A stretch of DNA of 64,000 nucleotides from Pseudomonas eutrophicaquae (GTDB taxonomy: Bacteria > Pseudomonadota > Gammaproteobacteria > Pseudomonadales > Pseudomonadaceae), in the NCBI RefSeq assembly GCF_023544715.1, contig NZ_JAMJEZ010000005.1, positions 1-64,000 of the forward strand, written 5' to 3'. The notes beneath the pieces were generated by a model. The model was not told the DNA's origin and did not search any database. It saw nothing but the letters and a program-made list of their open reading frames with translations. A program made the position numbers and the translations under genes. Shown here one piece after another: positions 44,440-54,052 of this stretch (positions are counted from its first letter, which is position 1; the number at the start of each line of letters is the position of its first letter).

Positions 44440-46659
44440 TCAGAACAGATCGACCGGATCGACATCCAGCGACCAGCGCACCGTGCGGCTGCCCGGCAGG
44501 CTTTCCAGCGCCAGCACCCAGGGGCCGAGCAGGCGATGCAGCTCGGCGCGGCTGCTGGCCTGCAGCAGCAACTGCGCGCGGTAGCGTCCGGCGCGGCGCT
44601 CCATCGGCGCAGGCACCGGCCCCAGCACCTGCACGCTGGGCTGCTGCTCATCGCCGGCCAGCGGGTAGGCCAGCTGCGCGGCGTCTTCGAGAAACTGCTC
44701 GGCCTGCTGCGGCTGCAGGGCATCGGCGCGCAGCAGGGCCAGATGGGCGAAGGGCGGCAGACCCGCGGCGCGCCGCTCGGCCAGCGCTTGCTCGGCAAAG
44801 GCGAAGTAACCCTGCTCGGTGAGCTGCACCAGCAGCGGGTGATCGGCCAGATGGGTCTGGATCACCACCCGGCCCGGCTCCTCCGCGCGCCCGGCGCGCC
44901 CGGCGACCTGGACGATCAGCTGCGCCATGCGCTCGCTGGCGCGAAAATCGGCGCTGAACAGCCCGCCGTCGGCATCGAGGATCGCCACCAGCGTGACCCG
45001 CGGAAAGTGATGGCCCTTGGCGAGCATCTGGGTGCCTACCAGGATGCACGGCTCGCCCTGCTGCACCTGGGCCAGCAGCGCTTCGAGGCTGCCCTTGCGG
45101 GCGGTGGTGTCGCGGTCGATACGCAGCACCGGGTAGTCGGGGAACAGCAGGCGCAGCCGCTCCTCGCTGCGCTCGGTACCCACACCCACCGGGCGCAGAT
45201 CGACATGCTTGCACTGCGGGCAGTCGGTGGGCGGTGCTTCGCGGTGGTCGCAGTGGTGGCAGCGCAGCTCGCCGGAGCGTTGGTGTAGGGTCATGCGCGC
45301 ATCGCAGCGCGGGCACTGGGCCAGCCAGCCGCAGTCATGGCACAACAGGCTGGGGGCAAAACCGCGGCGGTTGAGGAACACCAGCACCTGCTGGCCGGCG
45401 GCCAGCGTCTCGCCGATCAGCCGCTGCAGCGGCGGTGACAGGCCGCTGTCCAGCGGACGGCTGCGCACATCCAGGCGCTCAAGACGCGGTGTGCGCGCCT
45501 GACCGGCGCGCTGGTTGAGGCGCAGCAGCGCGTAGCGGCCCTGCTCGGCGTTGTGCAGGCTCTCCAGTGAGGGAGTGGCCGAGCCCAGCAGCAGCGGCAC
45601 CCGCTCCAGACGGGCGCGCATCACCGCGAGGTCACGGGCGTGATAGCGCAGGCCCTCCTGCTGTTTATATGAGGCGTCGTGTTCCTCATCGACGATGATC
45701 AGCCCCGGCGCCTTGAGCGGAGTGAACAGCGCCGAGCGGGTGCCGATGACGATCTGCGCGCTGCCCTCGCGCGCCGACTGCCAGGCTTCCAGACGCTCGC
45801 GGTCGGTGAGTGCCGAGTGCAGCAGGGCAATGCGCGCATTGAAGCGCCGGGCGAAGCGCTTGAGGGTCTGCGGGCCGAGGTTGATCTCCGGGATCAGCAC
45901 CAGCGCCTGCTTGCCGGCTTCCAGGGTTTCGCGGATCAGCTGCAGGTAGATTTCGGTCTTGCCGCTGCCGGTGACCCCGGCCAGCAGGCAGGGGTGGAAG
46001 CGCCCGAAGCCCGCCCGTACCGCCTCGAAGGCGCTGCGCTGCTCCTCGTTGAGCACCAGCTCCGGCTGGATCAGCCAAGCGCCGTGGTGCTCGGCCGGGC
46101 GTGGCAAGCGGCGGGTGACCTGCACCAGCCCCTTGTCGTGGAGAATCTTCAGGCTGTCGCGCGAGAGCTGGAACTGCTCCAGCAGGTTCTGGTTGATGCC
46201 GTGCGGGTGCTGGGCGAGGGTGGTCAGCGCCATGCGCTGACGCGGCGCGCGGGCGAGGCGCGGATCATCGGCCCGCGCACCGGGCACGATCTGCCAGAAG
46301 CGCTCCTCGACCCGCTCGGCCGGCTCGCCCTGGCGCAGCAGATTCGGCAGGGCCCAGGCGAAGGTGTCGCCCAGGCTGTGCTGGTAATAGATGGCGCTCC
46401 ACAGGCACAGCTCGAACAGCGCCGGCGGCAGCAGCGGGCGGGTGTCCAGCAGGGCGATGGCGTCGCGCAGGCGCTCGGCGTCGATCTCGCTGTGCTCGGC
46501 GGTTGCCACCAGCACCCCGATCAGCTCGCGTCGCCCGAACGGCACCCGCAAGCGCACCCCCGGTTGCAGGTGAGCGGGGTCCGCCGCGCGCGGGGCGCGG
46601 TAGTCGAACAGGCGGCGCAAGGGCGAGGGCAGGGCAATGCGCAGGATCGGCAGGGACAC
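44440..46659 (-). CDS. priA: Primosomal protein N' (replication restart helicase)
   Basis: PriA recognises stalled forks and reloads DnaB. The 739-residue protein has an N-terminal DNA-binding domain, Walker A LLAGVTGSGKTEIYLQLI, DEEH box IIVDEEHDASYKQQEGLRYH, paired zinc Cys motifs (LCHDCGWLAQCPRCDAR and LRCHHCDHREAPPTDCPQCK) and helicase motifs V and VI (GTQMLAKGHHFP; QVAGRAGRAEEPG). It is divergent from rpmE, as in other pseudomonads. Confidence 0.98.
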   Translation of the reverse strand: MSLPILRIALPSPLRRLFDYRAPRAADPAHLQPGVRLRVPFGRRELIGVLVATAEHSEIDAERLRDAIALLDTRPLLPPALFELCLWSAIYYQHSLGDTFAWALPNLLRQGEPAERVEERFWQIVPGARADDPRLARAPRQRMALTTLAQHPHGINQNLLEQFQLSRDSLKILHDKGLVQVTRRLPRPAEHHGAWLIQPELVLNEEQRSAFEAVRAGFGRFHPCLLAGVTGSGKTEIYLQLIRETLEAGKQALVLIPEINLGPQTLKRFARRFNARIALLHSALTDRERLEAWQSAREGSAQIVIGTRSALFTPLKAPGLIIVDEEHDASYKQQEGLRYHARDLAVMRARLERVPLLLGSATPSLESLHNAEQGRYALLRLNQRAGQARTPRLERLDVRSRPLDSGLSPPLQRLIGETLAAGQQVLVFLNRRGFAPSLLCHDCGWLAQCPRCDARMTLHQRSGELRCHHCDHREAPPTDCPQCKHVDLRPVGVGTERSEERLRLLFPDYPVLRIDRDTTARKGSLEALLAQVQQGEPCILVGTQMLAKGHHFPRVTLVAILDADGGLFSADFRASERMAQLIVQVAGRAGRAEEPGRVVIQTHLADHPLLVQLTEQGYFAFAEQALAERRAAGLPPFAHLALLRADALQPQQAEQFLEDAAQLAYPLAGDEQQPSVQVLGPVPAPMERRAGRYRAQLLLQASSRAELHRLLGPWVLALESLPGSRTVRWSLDVDPVDLF

Positions 46660-46716
46660 ACGGCGGCTCCGCAGGCAGGGGCGCCGATCTTAGCATGGGC
46701 GGCGCTCACACCCTGC

Positions 46717-46744
46717 TTGCAAGGGCAGCCGGCTCTGTTATCAT
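46717..46744 (+). promoter_or_regulatory. Promoter of rpmE
   Basis: TTGCAA (46717-46722) and TATCAT (46739-46744) are 16 bases apart, giving a leader of about 95 bases. The leader contains a hairpin CCCGACA/TGTCGGG (46800-46816). Confidence 0.6.
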
Positions 46745-46846
46745 GCCGCGCTATTTTTCCCGGGTGGCGAGGCTACCCCGGTAACTCCCTCGTGCGGTGC
46801 CCGACATGGTGTCGGGTGGCGGCACACCATCTCTGAGGATCCAACG

Positions 46847-47062
46847 ATGAAACCGGAAATCCATCCCGAGTACACCGAAATCACTGCCACCTGCAGCTGC
46901 GGCAACGTGATCAAGACCCGCTCCACCCTGGGCAAGGACCTGAGCCTCGACGTCTGCGCCTCCTGCCACCCGTTCTACACCGGCAAGCAGAAGGTGCTGG
47001 ACACTGGCGGTCGTATCGACCGCTTCAAGCAGCGTTTCGCCGGCTTCGGCAGCGCCAAGTAA
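46847..47062 (+). CDS. rpmE: Ribosomal protein L31 (zinc-binding form)
   Basis: L31 sits at the ribosomal central protuberance and bridges the subunits. The 71-residue protein is the C+ type: cysteines at positions 16, 18, 37 and 40 in ATCSCGN and [14 protein letters not shown] form the zinc site. It is followed by an intrinsic terminator at 47106-47132. Zinc-free L31 paralogues replace this form under zinc starvation in many bacteria, but none is seen in the window. Confidence 0.98.
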   Translation: MKPEIHPEYTEITATCSCGNVIKTRSTLGKDLSLDVCASCHPFYTGKQKVLDTGGRIDRFKQRFAGFGSAK

Positions 47063-47075
47063 GTCGTACCGTCCG

Positions 47076-47891
47076 GTGCTGCCCGTGCAGTACAGGTCTG
47101 GTCAGAAGGCGTCCCGTTGGGGCGCCTTTTTTGTTCTCGGTCTGCTGATGCTGGCGCCACTCCAGAGGGCTGATGCCAAGACCTGCGCCATGCCGCGGGG
47201 GCTGACTGAGGTCGAGGTGGAGCGGGTGGTGGATGGCGACACCCTGCGCCTGCGCGATGGGCGCAGCGTGCGGCTGATTGGTCTGAATGCCCCGGAGAAA
47301 GCCCGCCGCGGGCAGGCGGCTGAGCCGTTGGCGCTCGAAGCCACCCGCGCCCTGCAGCGCCGGGTCGCCGCCAGCGGTGATCGGGTGCGCCTGTTGCCCG
47401 GTCGCCAGCCGCAGGACCGTTACGGCCGTCTGCTGGCCCATGCCTTTGATCGCCACGGGCAAAGTCTTGAGGCCGCCCAGCTGGCCGCAGGCCTGGCCCT
47501 GACAGTGGCGATTGCGCCCAATACCGAGCGGCTGTCCTGCCTGCTGGCTGCCGAGAACGAGGCGCGCCGCCTGCGGCGCGGCCTGTGGATGCGCCCGCCG
47601 CTGCGTCAGACCAGCCAGCTGCAGGCCGGCTTTGCCCTGGTACAGGGCCGGGTGCAGCGGATCGATACTCAGCGAGGCGGCATCTGGCTGGAGCTGGATG
47701 GTCAGCTGGCGGTGCGCATTGCCCCGGCGCAGCGCGCACGCTTTGACCGGCGCCAACTGGAGGCGCTCGCCGGGCGGCGGATCGAGGTGCGCGGCTGGGT
47801 GATCGATCGCAGCCGGCGGGGCAGCGTCCCGGCCGGGCGAGCGCGCTGGCAGCTGACGCTGGATGATCCGGCGCTGCTGCGCGTGCTGTGA
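47076..47891 (+). CDS. Secreted thermonuclease-family (SNase-like) protein
   Basis: The 271-residue product has a signal peptide ending near PLQRADA, then an SNase fold: VERVVDGDTLRLRDGRSVRLIGLNAPEK, followed by the PGRQPQDRYGRLLAHAF and RRLRRGLWMRP motifs that hold the active-site residues. It should hydrolyse nucleic acids in the periplasm or outside. The start is uncertain: GTG at 47076 (used here) or GTG at 47085. Either way the signal-peptide codons overlap the rpmE terminator, so transcription must read through it or start within it. It lies 14 bases after rpmE. Confidence 0.85.
   Translation: MLPVQYRSGQKASRWGAFFVLGLLMLAPLQRADAKTCAMPRGLTEVEVERVVDGDTLRLRDGRSVRLIGLNAPEKARRGQAAEPLALEATRALQRRVAASGDRVRLLPGRQPQDRYGRLLAHAFDRHGQSLEAAQLAAGLALTVAIAPNTERLSCLLAAENEARRLRRGLWMRPPLRQTSQLQAGFALVQGRVQRIDTQRGGIWLELDGQLAVRIAPAQRARFDRRQLEALAGRRIEVRGWVIDRSRRGSVPAGRARWQLTLDDPALLRVL
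47106..47132 (+). terminator. rpmE terminator inside the nuclease signal-peptide codons
   Basis: AAGGCGTCCC pairs with GGGGCGCCTT (one G-U pair) around a GTT loop and is followed by a T run. It is a near-perfect intrinsic terminator 44 bases beyond the rpmE stop and lies within the reading frame of the following nuclease gene. Confidence 0.85.
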
Positions 47892-48037
47892 GGCGGGTCG
47901 ATCTTCGCGGAAAGTCTAATGTTCCCGCGGGGTGCAAGCGGCTAAGTCTATGCGTTTGTCCGCACTTGTGAGGGGCGGGGCTCTTGCCGTATGCTCGACG
48001 GCCCTGTCTGTCCCACACCCAATGCGGAAGCAACAAA

Positions 48038-49306
48038 ATGTCTGACTTGAAAAACGCCGCACTCGAGTACCACGCCCAGCCGCGCCCCGGCAAGCTGAGC
48101 GTCGAGCTGACCAAGCCCACGGCCACTGCCCGTGACCTGGCCCTGGCCTACAGCCCGGGCGTGGCCGAGCCGGTGCGCGAGATCGCCCGCGATGCCGAGC
48201 TGGCGTTCAAGTACACCGGCAAGGGCAACCTGGTGGCAGTGATTTCCGATGGCACCGCCATCCTGGGCCTTGGCAACCTCGGCCCGCTGGCCTCCAAGCC
48301 GGTCATGGAAGGCAAGGGTGTGCTGTTCAAGCGCTTTGCCGGCATCGATGTGTTCGACATCGAAGTCGACGCCGAGAGCCCGCAGGCCTTCATCGATACC
48401 GTCAAGCGCATCTCCATCACCTTCGGTGGCATCAACCTTGAAGACATCAAGGCACCCGAGTGCTTCGAGATCGAGCGCACGCTGATCGAGCAGTGCGACA
48501 TCCCGGTGTTCCACGATGACCAGCACGGCACCGCCATCGTCACCGCGGCCGGCATGCTCAACGCCCTGGAACTGGCCGGCAAGAAGCTCGAAGACGCGAA
48601 GATCGTCTGCCTGGGTGCTGGCGCAGCCGCCATCGCCTGCATGAAGCTGCTGGTCAGCATCGGCGTGAAGATCGAGAACATCTTCATGATCGACCGCAAG
48701 GGCGTGATCCACGCCGGTCGTGAAGACCTGAACCAGTACAAGGCCGTGTTTGCCCACGAGACCGACAAGCGCACCCTGTCCGACGCCATGGAAGGGGCTG
48801 ACGTGTTCGTCGGCCTGTCCGGCTCGAACCTGCTGAGCCCGGAAGATCTCGCGCGCATGGCGCCGAACCCGGTGGTGTTCGCCTGCTCCAACCCGGACCC
48901 GGAAATCAAGCCGGAGCTGGCCCGTGAAGTGCGTCCGGACGTGATCCTGGCCACCGGTCGTTCCGACTACCCGAACCAGGTCAACAACGTGCTGGGCTTC
49001 CCGTTCATCTTCCGCGGTGCCCTGGACGTGCGTGCCACCCGCATCAACGAAGAGATGAAGATCGCCGCCGTCAACGCGATCCGCGAGCTGGCCAAGCTGC
49101 CGGTGCCCAAGGAAGTCTGCGAGGCCTATGGCGTCGAGCACCTGGAGTTCGGTCGCGAGTACATCATTCCCAAGCCGATGGATGCCCGTCTGATCCAGCT
49201 GGTGCCGGATGCTGTGGCCAAGGCCGCAGTGGAGACCGGTGTAGCGCGTCTGCCGTACCCGGCGCACTACCCGCTCAAGTCCACCGACAGCGTGTTCGGC
49301 AACTGA
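48038..49306 (+). CDS. maeB: Malic enzyme (MaeB type)
   Basis: The enzyme decarboxylates malate to pyruvate with NADP+ and feeds gluconeogenesis and NADPH supply. The 422-residue protein has the KSVELTKP-like start ([26 protein letters not shown]), [20 protein letters not shown] and the NAD(P) site [18 protein letters not shown]. It lacks the C-terminal phosphotransacetylase-like domain of long MaeB proteins. The ATG at 48038 follows a GGAAG ribosome-binding site. A possible promoter is TTGTGA (47963-47968) with TATGCT at 18 bases. Confidence 0.95.
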   Translation: MSDLKNAALEYHAQPRPGKLSVELTKPTATARDLALAYSPGVAEPVREIARDAELAFKYTGKGNLVAVISDGTAILGLGNLGPLASKPVMEGKGVLFKRFAGIDVFDIEVDAESPQAFIDTVKRISITFGGINLEDIKAPECFEIERTLIEQCDIPVFHDDQHGTAIVTAAGMLNALELAGKKLEDAKIVCLGAGAAAIACMKLLVSIGVKIENIFMIDRKGVIHAGREDLNQYKAVFAHETDKRTLSDAMEGADVFVGLSGSNLLSPEDLARMAPNPVVFACSNPDPEIKPELAREVRPDVILATGRSDYPNQVNNVLGFPFIFRGALDVRATRINEEMKIAAVNAIRELAKLPVPKEVCEAYGVEHLEFGREYIIPKPMDARLIQLVPDAVAKAAVETGVARLPYPAHYPLKSTDSVFGN

Positions 49307-49328
49307 TCGCCTGATCAGCCGCTAAATG

Positions 49329-49359
49329 AAAAAACCCGCCAGTGATGGCGGGTTTTTTT
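49329..49359. terminator. Bidirectional terminator between maeB and ponA
   Basis: AAAAAACCCGCC (49329-49340) pairs with GGCGGGTTTTTTT (49347-49359) around AGTGAT. It serves maeB on the plus strand and ponA on the minus strand. Confidence 0.9.
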
Positions 49360-49400
49360 GTGTCTGCCGAGATGGCCGCCGGGGGCAGCCGGGCAGAGGC

Positions 49401-51794
49401 TTAGAACAGATCGATCGGTACCGGCGGCGGTTCGCTGCTGAAGTTGTCGTTCACGCTGCTGGGCGGGGCGACGAACAGCGGCTCCTCCTCGGGCGGCATG
49501 TCGGCGCGGAACAGCTCGAACAGCCCCGGCATGCCCGGACGCGCGGCCCGGCCGGTCTGCGGGTCGATGCGCAGGCGCAGCAAGCCATCGGGCTCAGGCG
49601 GCAGACGGCTCGGGCGATCCTTGAGCGCGACCTTCATGTAGTCGATCCAGATCGGCAGGGCAGCCACGCCGCCGTACTCGCCGCGGCCAAGGTTCTGCGG
49701 CTGGTCGAAGCCGACCCAGGCAGTGGTGACAAAGTCACCGTTGTAACCGGCGAACCAGGCGTCCTTCTGTTCATTGGTAGTGCCGGTCTTGCCGGCCAGA
49801 TCGCTGCGACCGAGCGACAGGGCGCGGCGCGCCGTGCCACGGCTGATCGCATCGCGCAGGATGTCGGTCATGATGTAGGCGGTGCGCGGGTCCATCACCT
49901 GTGCCGCCGGGCGACTCTCGCTGCTGGCCGGCAGGGACAGCAGTTCGCTGGCCGGGCGGCCATTGCTGACCCGTGGCGGGGTGGCGCTGAACAGGGTGTT
50001 GCCGTCACGGTCATCGATGCGGGTGATCAGGTAGGGCTCGATCTGGTAGCCGCCGTTGGCAAACACCGCGTAGGCACGGGTCACCTCCAGCGGGGTCAGG
50101 CTGCTGGTACCCAGCGCCAGCGACAGGTTGGGGGCCAGATCCGCGCGGGGCAGGGCGAAGGTGTTGGCCACATAATCCACCGCATAGCCCGGCTCGATGG
50201 CCTGCATCAGGCGGATCGACACCAGATTGCGCGAGCGGTACAGCGCCTCGCGCAGGCGCAGCAGGCCGAGGAACTGGCCGTCACTGTTCTTCGGTTGCCA
50301 CAGCTTGCCGGTGCCGGGGTCGATGATTTCCAGCGGGCCGTCATCGATCAGGCTGGCCGCGGTAAAGCCCTTGTCCAGCGCCGCACTGTAGATGAACGGC
50401 TTGAAACTGGAGCCGGGCTGGCGCTTGGCCTGGGTGGCGCGGTTGTAGTTGCTCTGCTCGAAGGAGAAGCCGCCGCTCAGGGCGCGGATCGCGCCGTCAT
50501 GCGGGTCTAGCGACACCAGCGCGCCCTGGGCCTCGGGAAGCTGGCTGAACTGCAGGCTGCCATCGGCGGCGCGCTGCACGCGGATCAGGTCACCCACGCG
50601 CACCACATCCGCCGGGCGGCGCGGTGCCGCGCCCATGCTGCTGCTGCTGCGATACGGCCGCGCCCAGCGCATGCTGCTCCAGGCCACGTCGGCCTCGTCC
50701 GTCTGGCGGGTCAGTACGCGGATGCCGTCCTCGCGCACCTCGGTCACGATCACCGGCTCCAGGCCGCCAAGGCTGCGCTGCTCGCTCAGGCGCGCCTGCC
50801 AGATGGCCCGCGCCTGAGTGCCGAGCCGCGCTTCCGGCCCGCGCCAGCCGTGGCGGCGATCATAAGCCTGCAGCCCTTCGCGCAGCGCCTGGTTGGCGGC
50901 GGCCTGCAGGTCGCTGTTGACGCTGGTGTAGACCCGAAAGCCTTCGGTGTAGGCATCGCTGCCATAACGGCCGACCAGTTCGGCGCGGGCCATTTCGGCA
51001 ATGTAGGGCGCGTCGATCTCCGGCTGGGCACCGAGCTGGGTGCGGACCTCGACCGGTTCGGCCAGGGCAGCTTCGTAGCGGGGGCGATCGATATGCCCCA
51101 GCTCGTGCATGCGCGAGAGGATCCAGTCGCGGCGGATCTTGGCGCGCTCGGGGTTGACCACCGGGTTGTAGCGCGAAGGCGCCTTGGGCAGCCCGGCGAT
51201 CATCGCCATCTCCGCAAGGCTCAGCTGGCCGATCGACTTGCCGTAATAGACCTGCGCCGCCGCCTCGACACCGTAGGCACGGTTGCCGAGGTAGATCTTG
51301 TTGACGTACAGCTCAAGGATCTCGTTCTTGCTCAGGGCGCGCTCGATCTGCAGCGCCAGCAAAATCTCGTTGGCCTTGCGGGCGAAGCTGCGTTCGCTGG
51401 AGAGGAAGAAGTTTTTCGCCACCTGCATGGTGATGGTGCTACCGCCAGTCTGGATGCGCCCGCTTTGAACCAATTGTGCGGCAGCGCGCATCAGGCTCTT
51501 GGGGTCGACTCCATAATGCTCGGCGAAATTGTCGTCCTCGGCGGCCAGCAGGGCCTTGATGAAATCGCCGGGGATGTCTTCGAAGCGGATCGGCGAGCGG
51601 CGCATTTCACCGAACTCGGCGATCAGCTTGCCGTCGTCGCTGTAGATGCGCAGCGGCACCTGCATGCGCACGCTGCGCAGGCTCTCCACCGAGGGCAGGT
51701 TCGGGCTTAGGTACAGGTAGGTGCCGCTCAGTGCCAGCAGCACGCTGCTGAACAGGGCAAGGCAGGACAGCAGCAGGAATTTCAGTATGCGCAT
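49401..51794 (-). CDS. ponA: Penicillin-binding protein 1A
   Basis: This class A PBP polymerises and crosslinks peptidoglycan. The 797-residue protein has an N-terminal membrane anchor (ILKFLLLSCLALFSSVLLALSGTYLYL), the GT51 glycosyltransferase domain with catalytic Glu in LLAAEDDNFAEHYGVDPKS and GGSTITMQVAKN, an OB-like insert, and the transpeptidase with the SxxK serine in RQPGSSFKPFIYSAAL and KTGTTNEQKDAWF. I chose the ATG at 51794 for the MRILKF start; a longer frame continues into the pilM region. It is divergent from pilM. Confidence 0.97.
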   Translation of the reverse strand: MRILKFLLLSCLALFSSVLLALSGTYLYLSPNLPSVESLRSVRMQVPLRIYSDDGKLIAEFGEMRRSPIRFEDIPGDFIKALLAAEDDNFAEHYGVDPKSLMRAAAQLVQSGRIQTGGSTITMQVAKNFFLSSERSFARKANEILLALQIERALSKNEILELYVNKIYLGNRAYGVEAAAQVYYGKSIGQLSLAEMAMIAGLPKAPSRYNPVVNPERAKIRRDWILSRMHELGHIDRPRYEAALAEPVEVRTQLGAQPEIDAPYIAEMARAELVGRYGSDAYTEGFRVYTSVNSDLQAAANQALREGLQAYDRRHGWRGPEARLGTQARAIWQARLSEQRSLGGLEPVIVTEVREDGIRVLTRQTDEADVAWSSMRWARPYRSSSSMGAAPRRPADVVRVGDLIRVQRAADGSLQFSQLPEAQGALVSLDPHDGAIRALSGGFSFEQSNYNRATQAKRQPGSSFKPFIYSAALDKGFTAASLIDDGPLEIIDPGTGKLWQPKNSDGQFLGLLRLREALYRSRNLVSIRLMQAIEPGYAVDYVANTFALPRADLAPNLSLALGTSSLTPLEVTRAYAVFANGGYQIEPYLITRIDDRDGNTLFSATPPRVSNGRPASELLSLPASSESRPAAQVMDPRTAYIMTDILRDAISRGTARRALSLGRSDLAGKTGTTNEQKDAWFAGYNGDFVTTAWVGFDQPQNLGRGEYGGVAALPIWIDYMKVALKDRPSRLPPEPDGLLRLRIDPQTGRAARPGMPGLFELFRADMPPEEEPLFVAPPSSVNDNFSSEPPPVPIDLF

Positions 51795-51864
51795 CGGCAA
51801 TCGACTGATCTGACAGGAAGTGGCGGGAGAACGCGGACATGGATGCAAGGATCTCAGGCGCGCG

Positions 51865-52905
51865 ATGCATTGTAACCCCATTCGCCCGGCCCCCGGCGCA
51901 GACTTCGCGCCGGCTGTGCGCGGGTCGACGCCGGTGAGGCCCGCCGCCCTGCTCGGGCGCTGGTGGCGCACGCAGCCGCGCGTTGAACGGCGGCTGGGCA
52001 TCGATATCGGCCAGCGTGCGCTGCAGCTGGTCGAGCTGCAGCGCGCCGGGGCGGATCAGGACTGGCAGCTGGCGGCCTGGGCCGAGGAACCACTGCCCGC
52101 TGATGCTGATACAAAGACCTTGGCGGCGGCCCTGCGCCATGCCTGGCGGCGCAGTGGCAGCCGCAGTCGCGCCGCGGTGGTGGCGCTGCCCGACAGCGCG
52201 GTACTGAGCCGCAGCCTGAACCTGCCAGCCGCACTCAGCGAGGCCGAGCTGGAAAGCCTGCTGCAGCTGGAGGTCGCCCAGCAGGGCGCCTGGGCCGACG
52301 CACCGATCGCCTTCGACTTTATGCGTCACGGCGAGCCGTCTGCGGCGGGGCAGGTCGAGGTGCAGCTGGTGGCCTGCCGGCGCGACGGCGTCGAGCATTA
52401 CCGGCGTGCCCTGCAGCTGGCCGGTTTGCGCGCCGCTGCCCTGGAAATCGACAGCCAGGCGCTGGCGCGGGTCTGCGCGCGTCTGCCACAGGCTCAAGCG
52501 ACCACGCAGGCGCTGGTGCTGCTGGAGCTGCGTGAGGATGAGCCTTGGCTCGGTGTGCTGCAGGGTGGGCGGATGATCCACCGGCGCAGCCTGAGCTGTC
52601 CGGGGGCGCCGACCGCTCTGGCAGATCCTGCCGCCCTGCTGGATGAGCTAGCGGCAGCGCTGCAACTGTTTCTGGCCAGCGGTCCGGAGTGCCCGTTGGC
52701 CGAGGTATTGCTGACGGGCGGTCTGCCCGCCGCCTCACTGGAGGTTCTGGCCGGCCAGGTGCGCCAGCGTCTGCAGCTGCCGTGTACGGTGCTGGCGCCG
52801 CTGGCCGGGCTCTGCGTGAGCGAGGCGCAGGCGCTGCAACCTCTTGAGGCAGCGCCCTCCCTGTTGCTGGCCTGCGGGCTGGCGCTGCGTGAGCCGCGTC
52901 CATGA
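51865..52905 (+). CDS. pilM: Type IV pilus assembly ATPase-like PilM
   Basis: PilM is an actin-like cytoplasmic protein that binds PilN and links the pilus alignment complex to the motor. The core starts RRLGIDIGQRALQLVELQ and ends SLLLACGLALREP, as expected for an FtsA-type fold. The start is uncertain: the ATG at 51865 used here gives 346 residues, while GTG codons at 51916 and 51934 would bring the protein closer to the usual N terminus. The sequence is divergent and enriched in Ala/Leu compared with typical PilM. Its stop overlaps the pilN ATG. Confidence 0.85.
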   Translation: MHCNPIRPAPGADFAPAVRGSTPVRPAALLGRWWRTQPRVERRLGIDIGQRALQLVELQRAGADQDWQLAAWAEEPLPADADTKTLAAALRHAWRRSGSRSRAAVVALPDSAVLSRSLNLPAALSEAELESLLQLEVAQQGAWADAPIAFDFMRHGEPSAAGQVEVQLVACRRDGVEHYRRALQLAGLRAAALEIDSQALARVCARLPQAQATTQALVLLELREDEPWLGVLQGGRMIHRRSLSCPGAPTALADPAALLDELAAALQLFLASGPECPLAEVLLTGGLPAASLEVLAGQVRQRLQLPCTVLAPLAGLCVSEAQALQPLEAAPSLLLACGLALREPRP

Positions 52906-53474
52906 GCGGTGGAATCGATCTGCTGCCCTGGCGCGCGCAGCGCCGCCGTCAGCGCCGGCTGCGTGCCCTGGGCCTGCTGGCGCTGGTGCTGATGGGCTGC
53001 GCAGTGTTGCCCTGGCGGGCCTTGCATTCCTTGCAGGCGCTGGAAGCGAGCCGCCTGCAGCAGTTGCCGGCCCTGCAGGCGCAGCAGGCTAGGCTTCTGG
53101 CCGAGCGCCGCGAGCAACAACAGCTGGTGCGGGATAGCCAACACCTGCAGGCCGAGCTGATTCGCCTGCAGCAACCGGCGGCCCGCCACGACCGGCTGCT
53201 GGCGGTGCTCGATGAGGCGCTGCGTTATCTGCCGGAGGGGGTGTATTTCGAGCGTCTGTCGCTGGCCGACGACCGGCTGGAGATTCTCGCCCTCACCGCG
53301 TCGGCGCGGCAGGCCGCCCAGTGGCTGGAGCAACTGCAGGGCTCGCGCTGGCTGGCGGCGGCGCGCTGGCAGGAGAGTCGTCAGTCTTCACCCGAACGCA
53401 CGGCGCTGCAGCAGCTGCGCATGGATATTCAACTGCCGGCCGCCTGGCCCGCCCCTATGGAGAGCTTGCCATGA
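52902..53474 (+). CDS. pilN: Type IV pilus inner-membrane protein PilN
   Basis: The 190-residue protein begins MSGGIDLLPWRAQRRRQRR, the cytoplasmic PilM-binding motif of PilN (INLLPWR in relatives), followed by one membrane helix and a coiled-coil-plus-ferredoxin-like periplasmic domain. With PilO it forms the alignment subcomplex. The start overlaps the pilM stop as ATGA and the stop overlaps pilO. Confidence 0.92.
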   Translation: MSGGIDLLPWRAQRRRQRRLRALGLLALVLMGCAVLPWRALHSLQALEASRLQQLPALQAQQARLLAERREQQQLVRDSQHLQAELIRLQQPAARHDRLLAVLDEALRYLPEGVYFERLSLADDRLEILALTASARQAAQWLEQLQGSRWLAAARWQESRQSSPERTALQQLRMDIQLPAAWPAPMESLP

Positions 53475-54052
53475 AGCTGCGTCCCGAAACCTGGCGCTCC
53501 TCGCCCGAGCACTGGCCGCTGCCGGCCCAACTCTTGGCGGCTCTGCTGCTGGGCAGCCTGCTGGTGCTGGGCGTCGGTGCCTTCTGGCTGGAGGATGCGC
53601 TAGCGCGCTGGCAGCTCGATCAACAGACGGATGCCGAACTGCGTCAGCAGGTGGCCGTGTTGCAGGCCCAGGGCACTGACCTTGAGCGCTGGCGCGCACA
53701 CCACCGTCGGCTGCGGGTGCAGCTGGAGGGTTTGCAGCAGCCGCTGCCGGAGGAGAACGCCTTGCCGGCGTTGCTGGCCACGCTGGAGCAGCAGGCCGAG
53801 GCGCATGGCCTGCAGCTGCGCAAGGTGCAGGTGCTTGAGTCATCGGGGACGGAGCGCTGCCCCGGGCAGCCGCTGCAAGTACAGTTGCGTGGTGAATACC
53901 ATGCGCTGGGGCGCGTGCTGGTCGCTCTGGCCGAGCCGGCGCTGGGGCTGCACGCCACGGCGCTGAGCCTGCAGCCGGCCGCGGATGCCGCACCGCAGCT
54001 GGATATCCAGTTGCAGCTGCTCAGCCAGCAACGCTGTGCAGAGGTGCTGTGA
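53471..54052 (+). CDS. pilO: Type IV pilus inner-membrane protein PilO
   Basis: The 193-residue protein has a short cytoplasmic tail, one membrane helix (LPAQLLAALLLGSLLVLGVGAFW), a coiled coil (LRQQVAVLQAQGTDLERWRAHHRRLRVQL) and a globular periplasmic domain, the PilO layout. It pairs with PilN and binds PilP. The ATG overlaps the pilN TGA (ATGA), and its own stop overlaps the pilP start. Confidence 0.9.
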   Translation: MKLRPETWRSSPEHWPLPAQLLAALLLGSLLVLGVGAFWLEDALARWQLDQQTDAELRQQVAVLQAQGTDLERWRAHHRRLRVQLEGLQQPLPEENALPALLATLEQQAEAHGLQLRKVQVLESSGTERCPGQPLQVQLRGEYHALGRVLVALAEPALGLHATALSLQPAADAAPQLDIQLQLLSQQRCAEVL

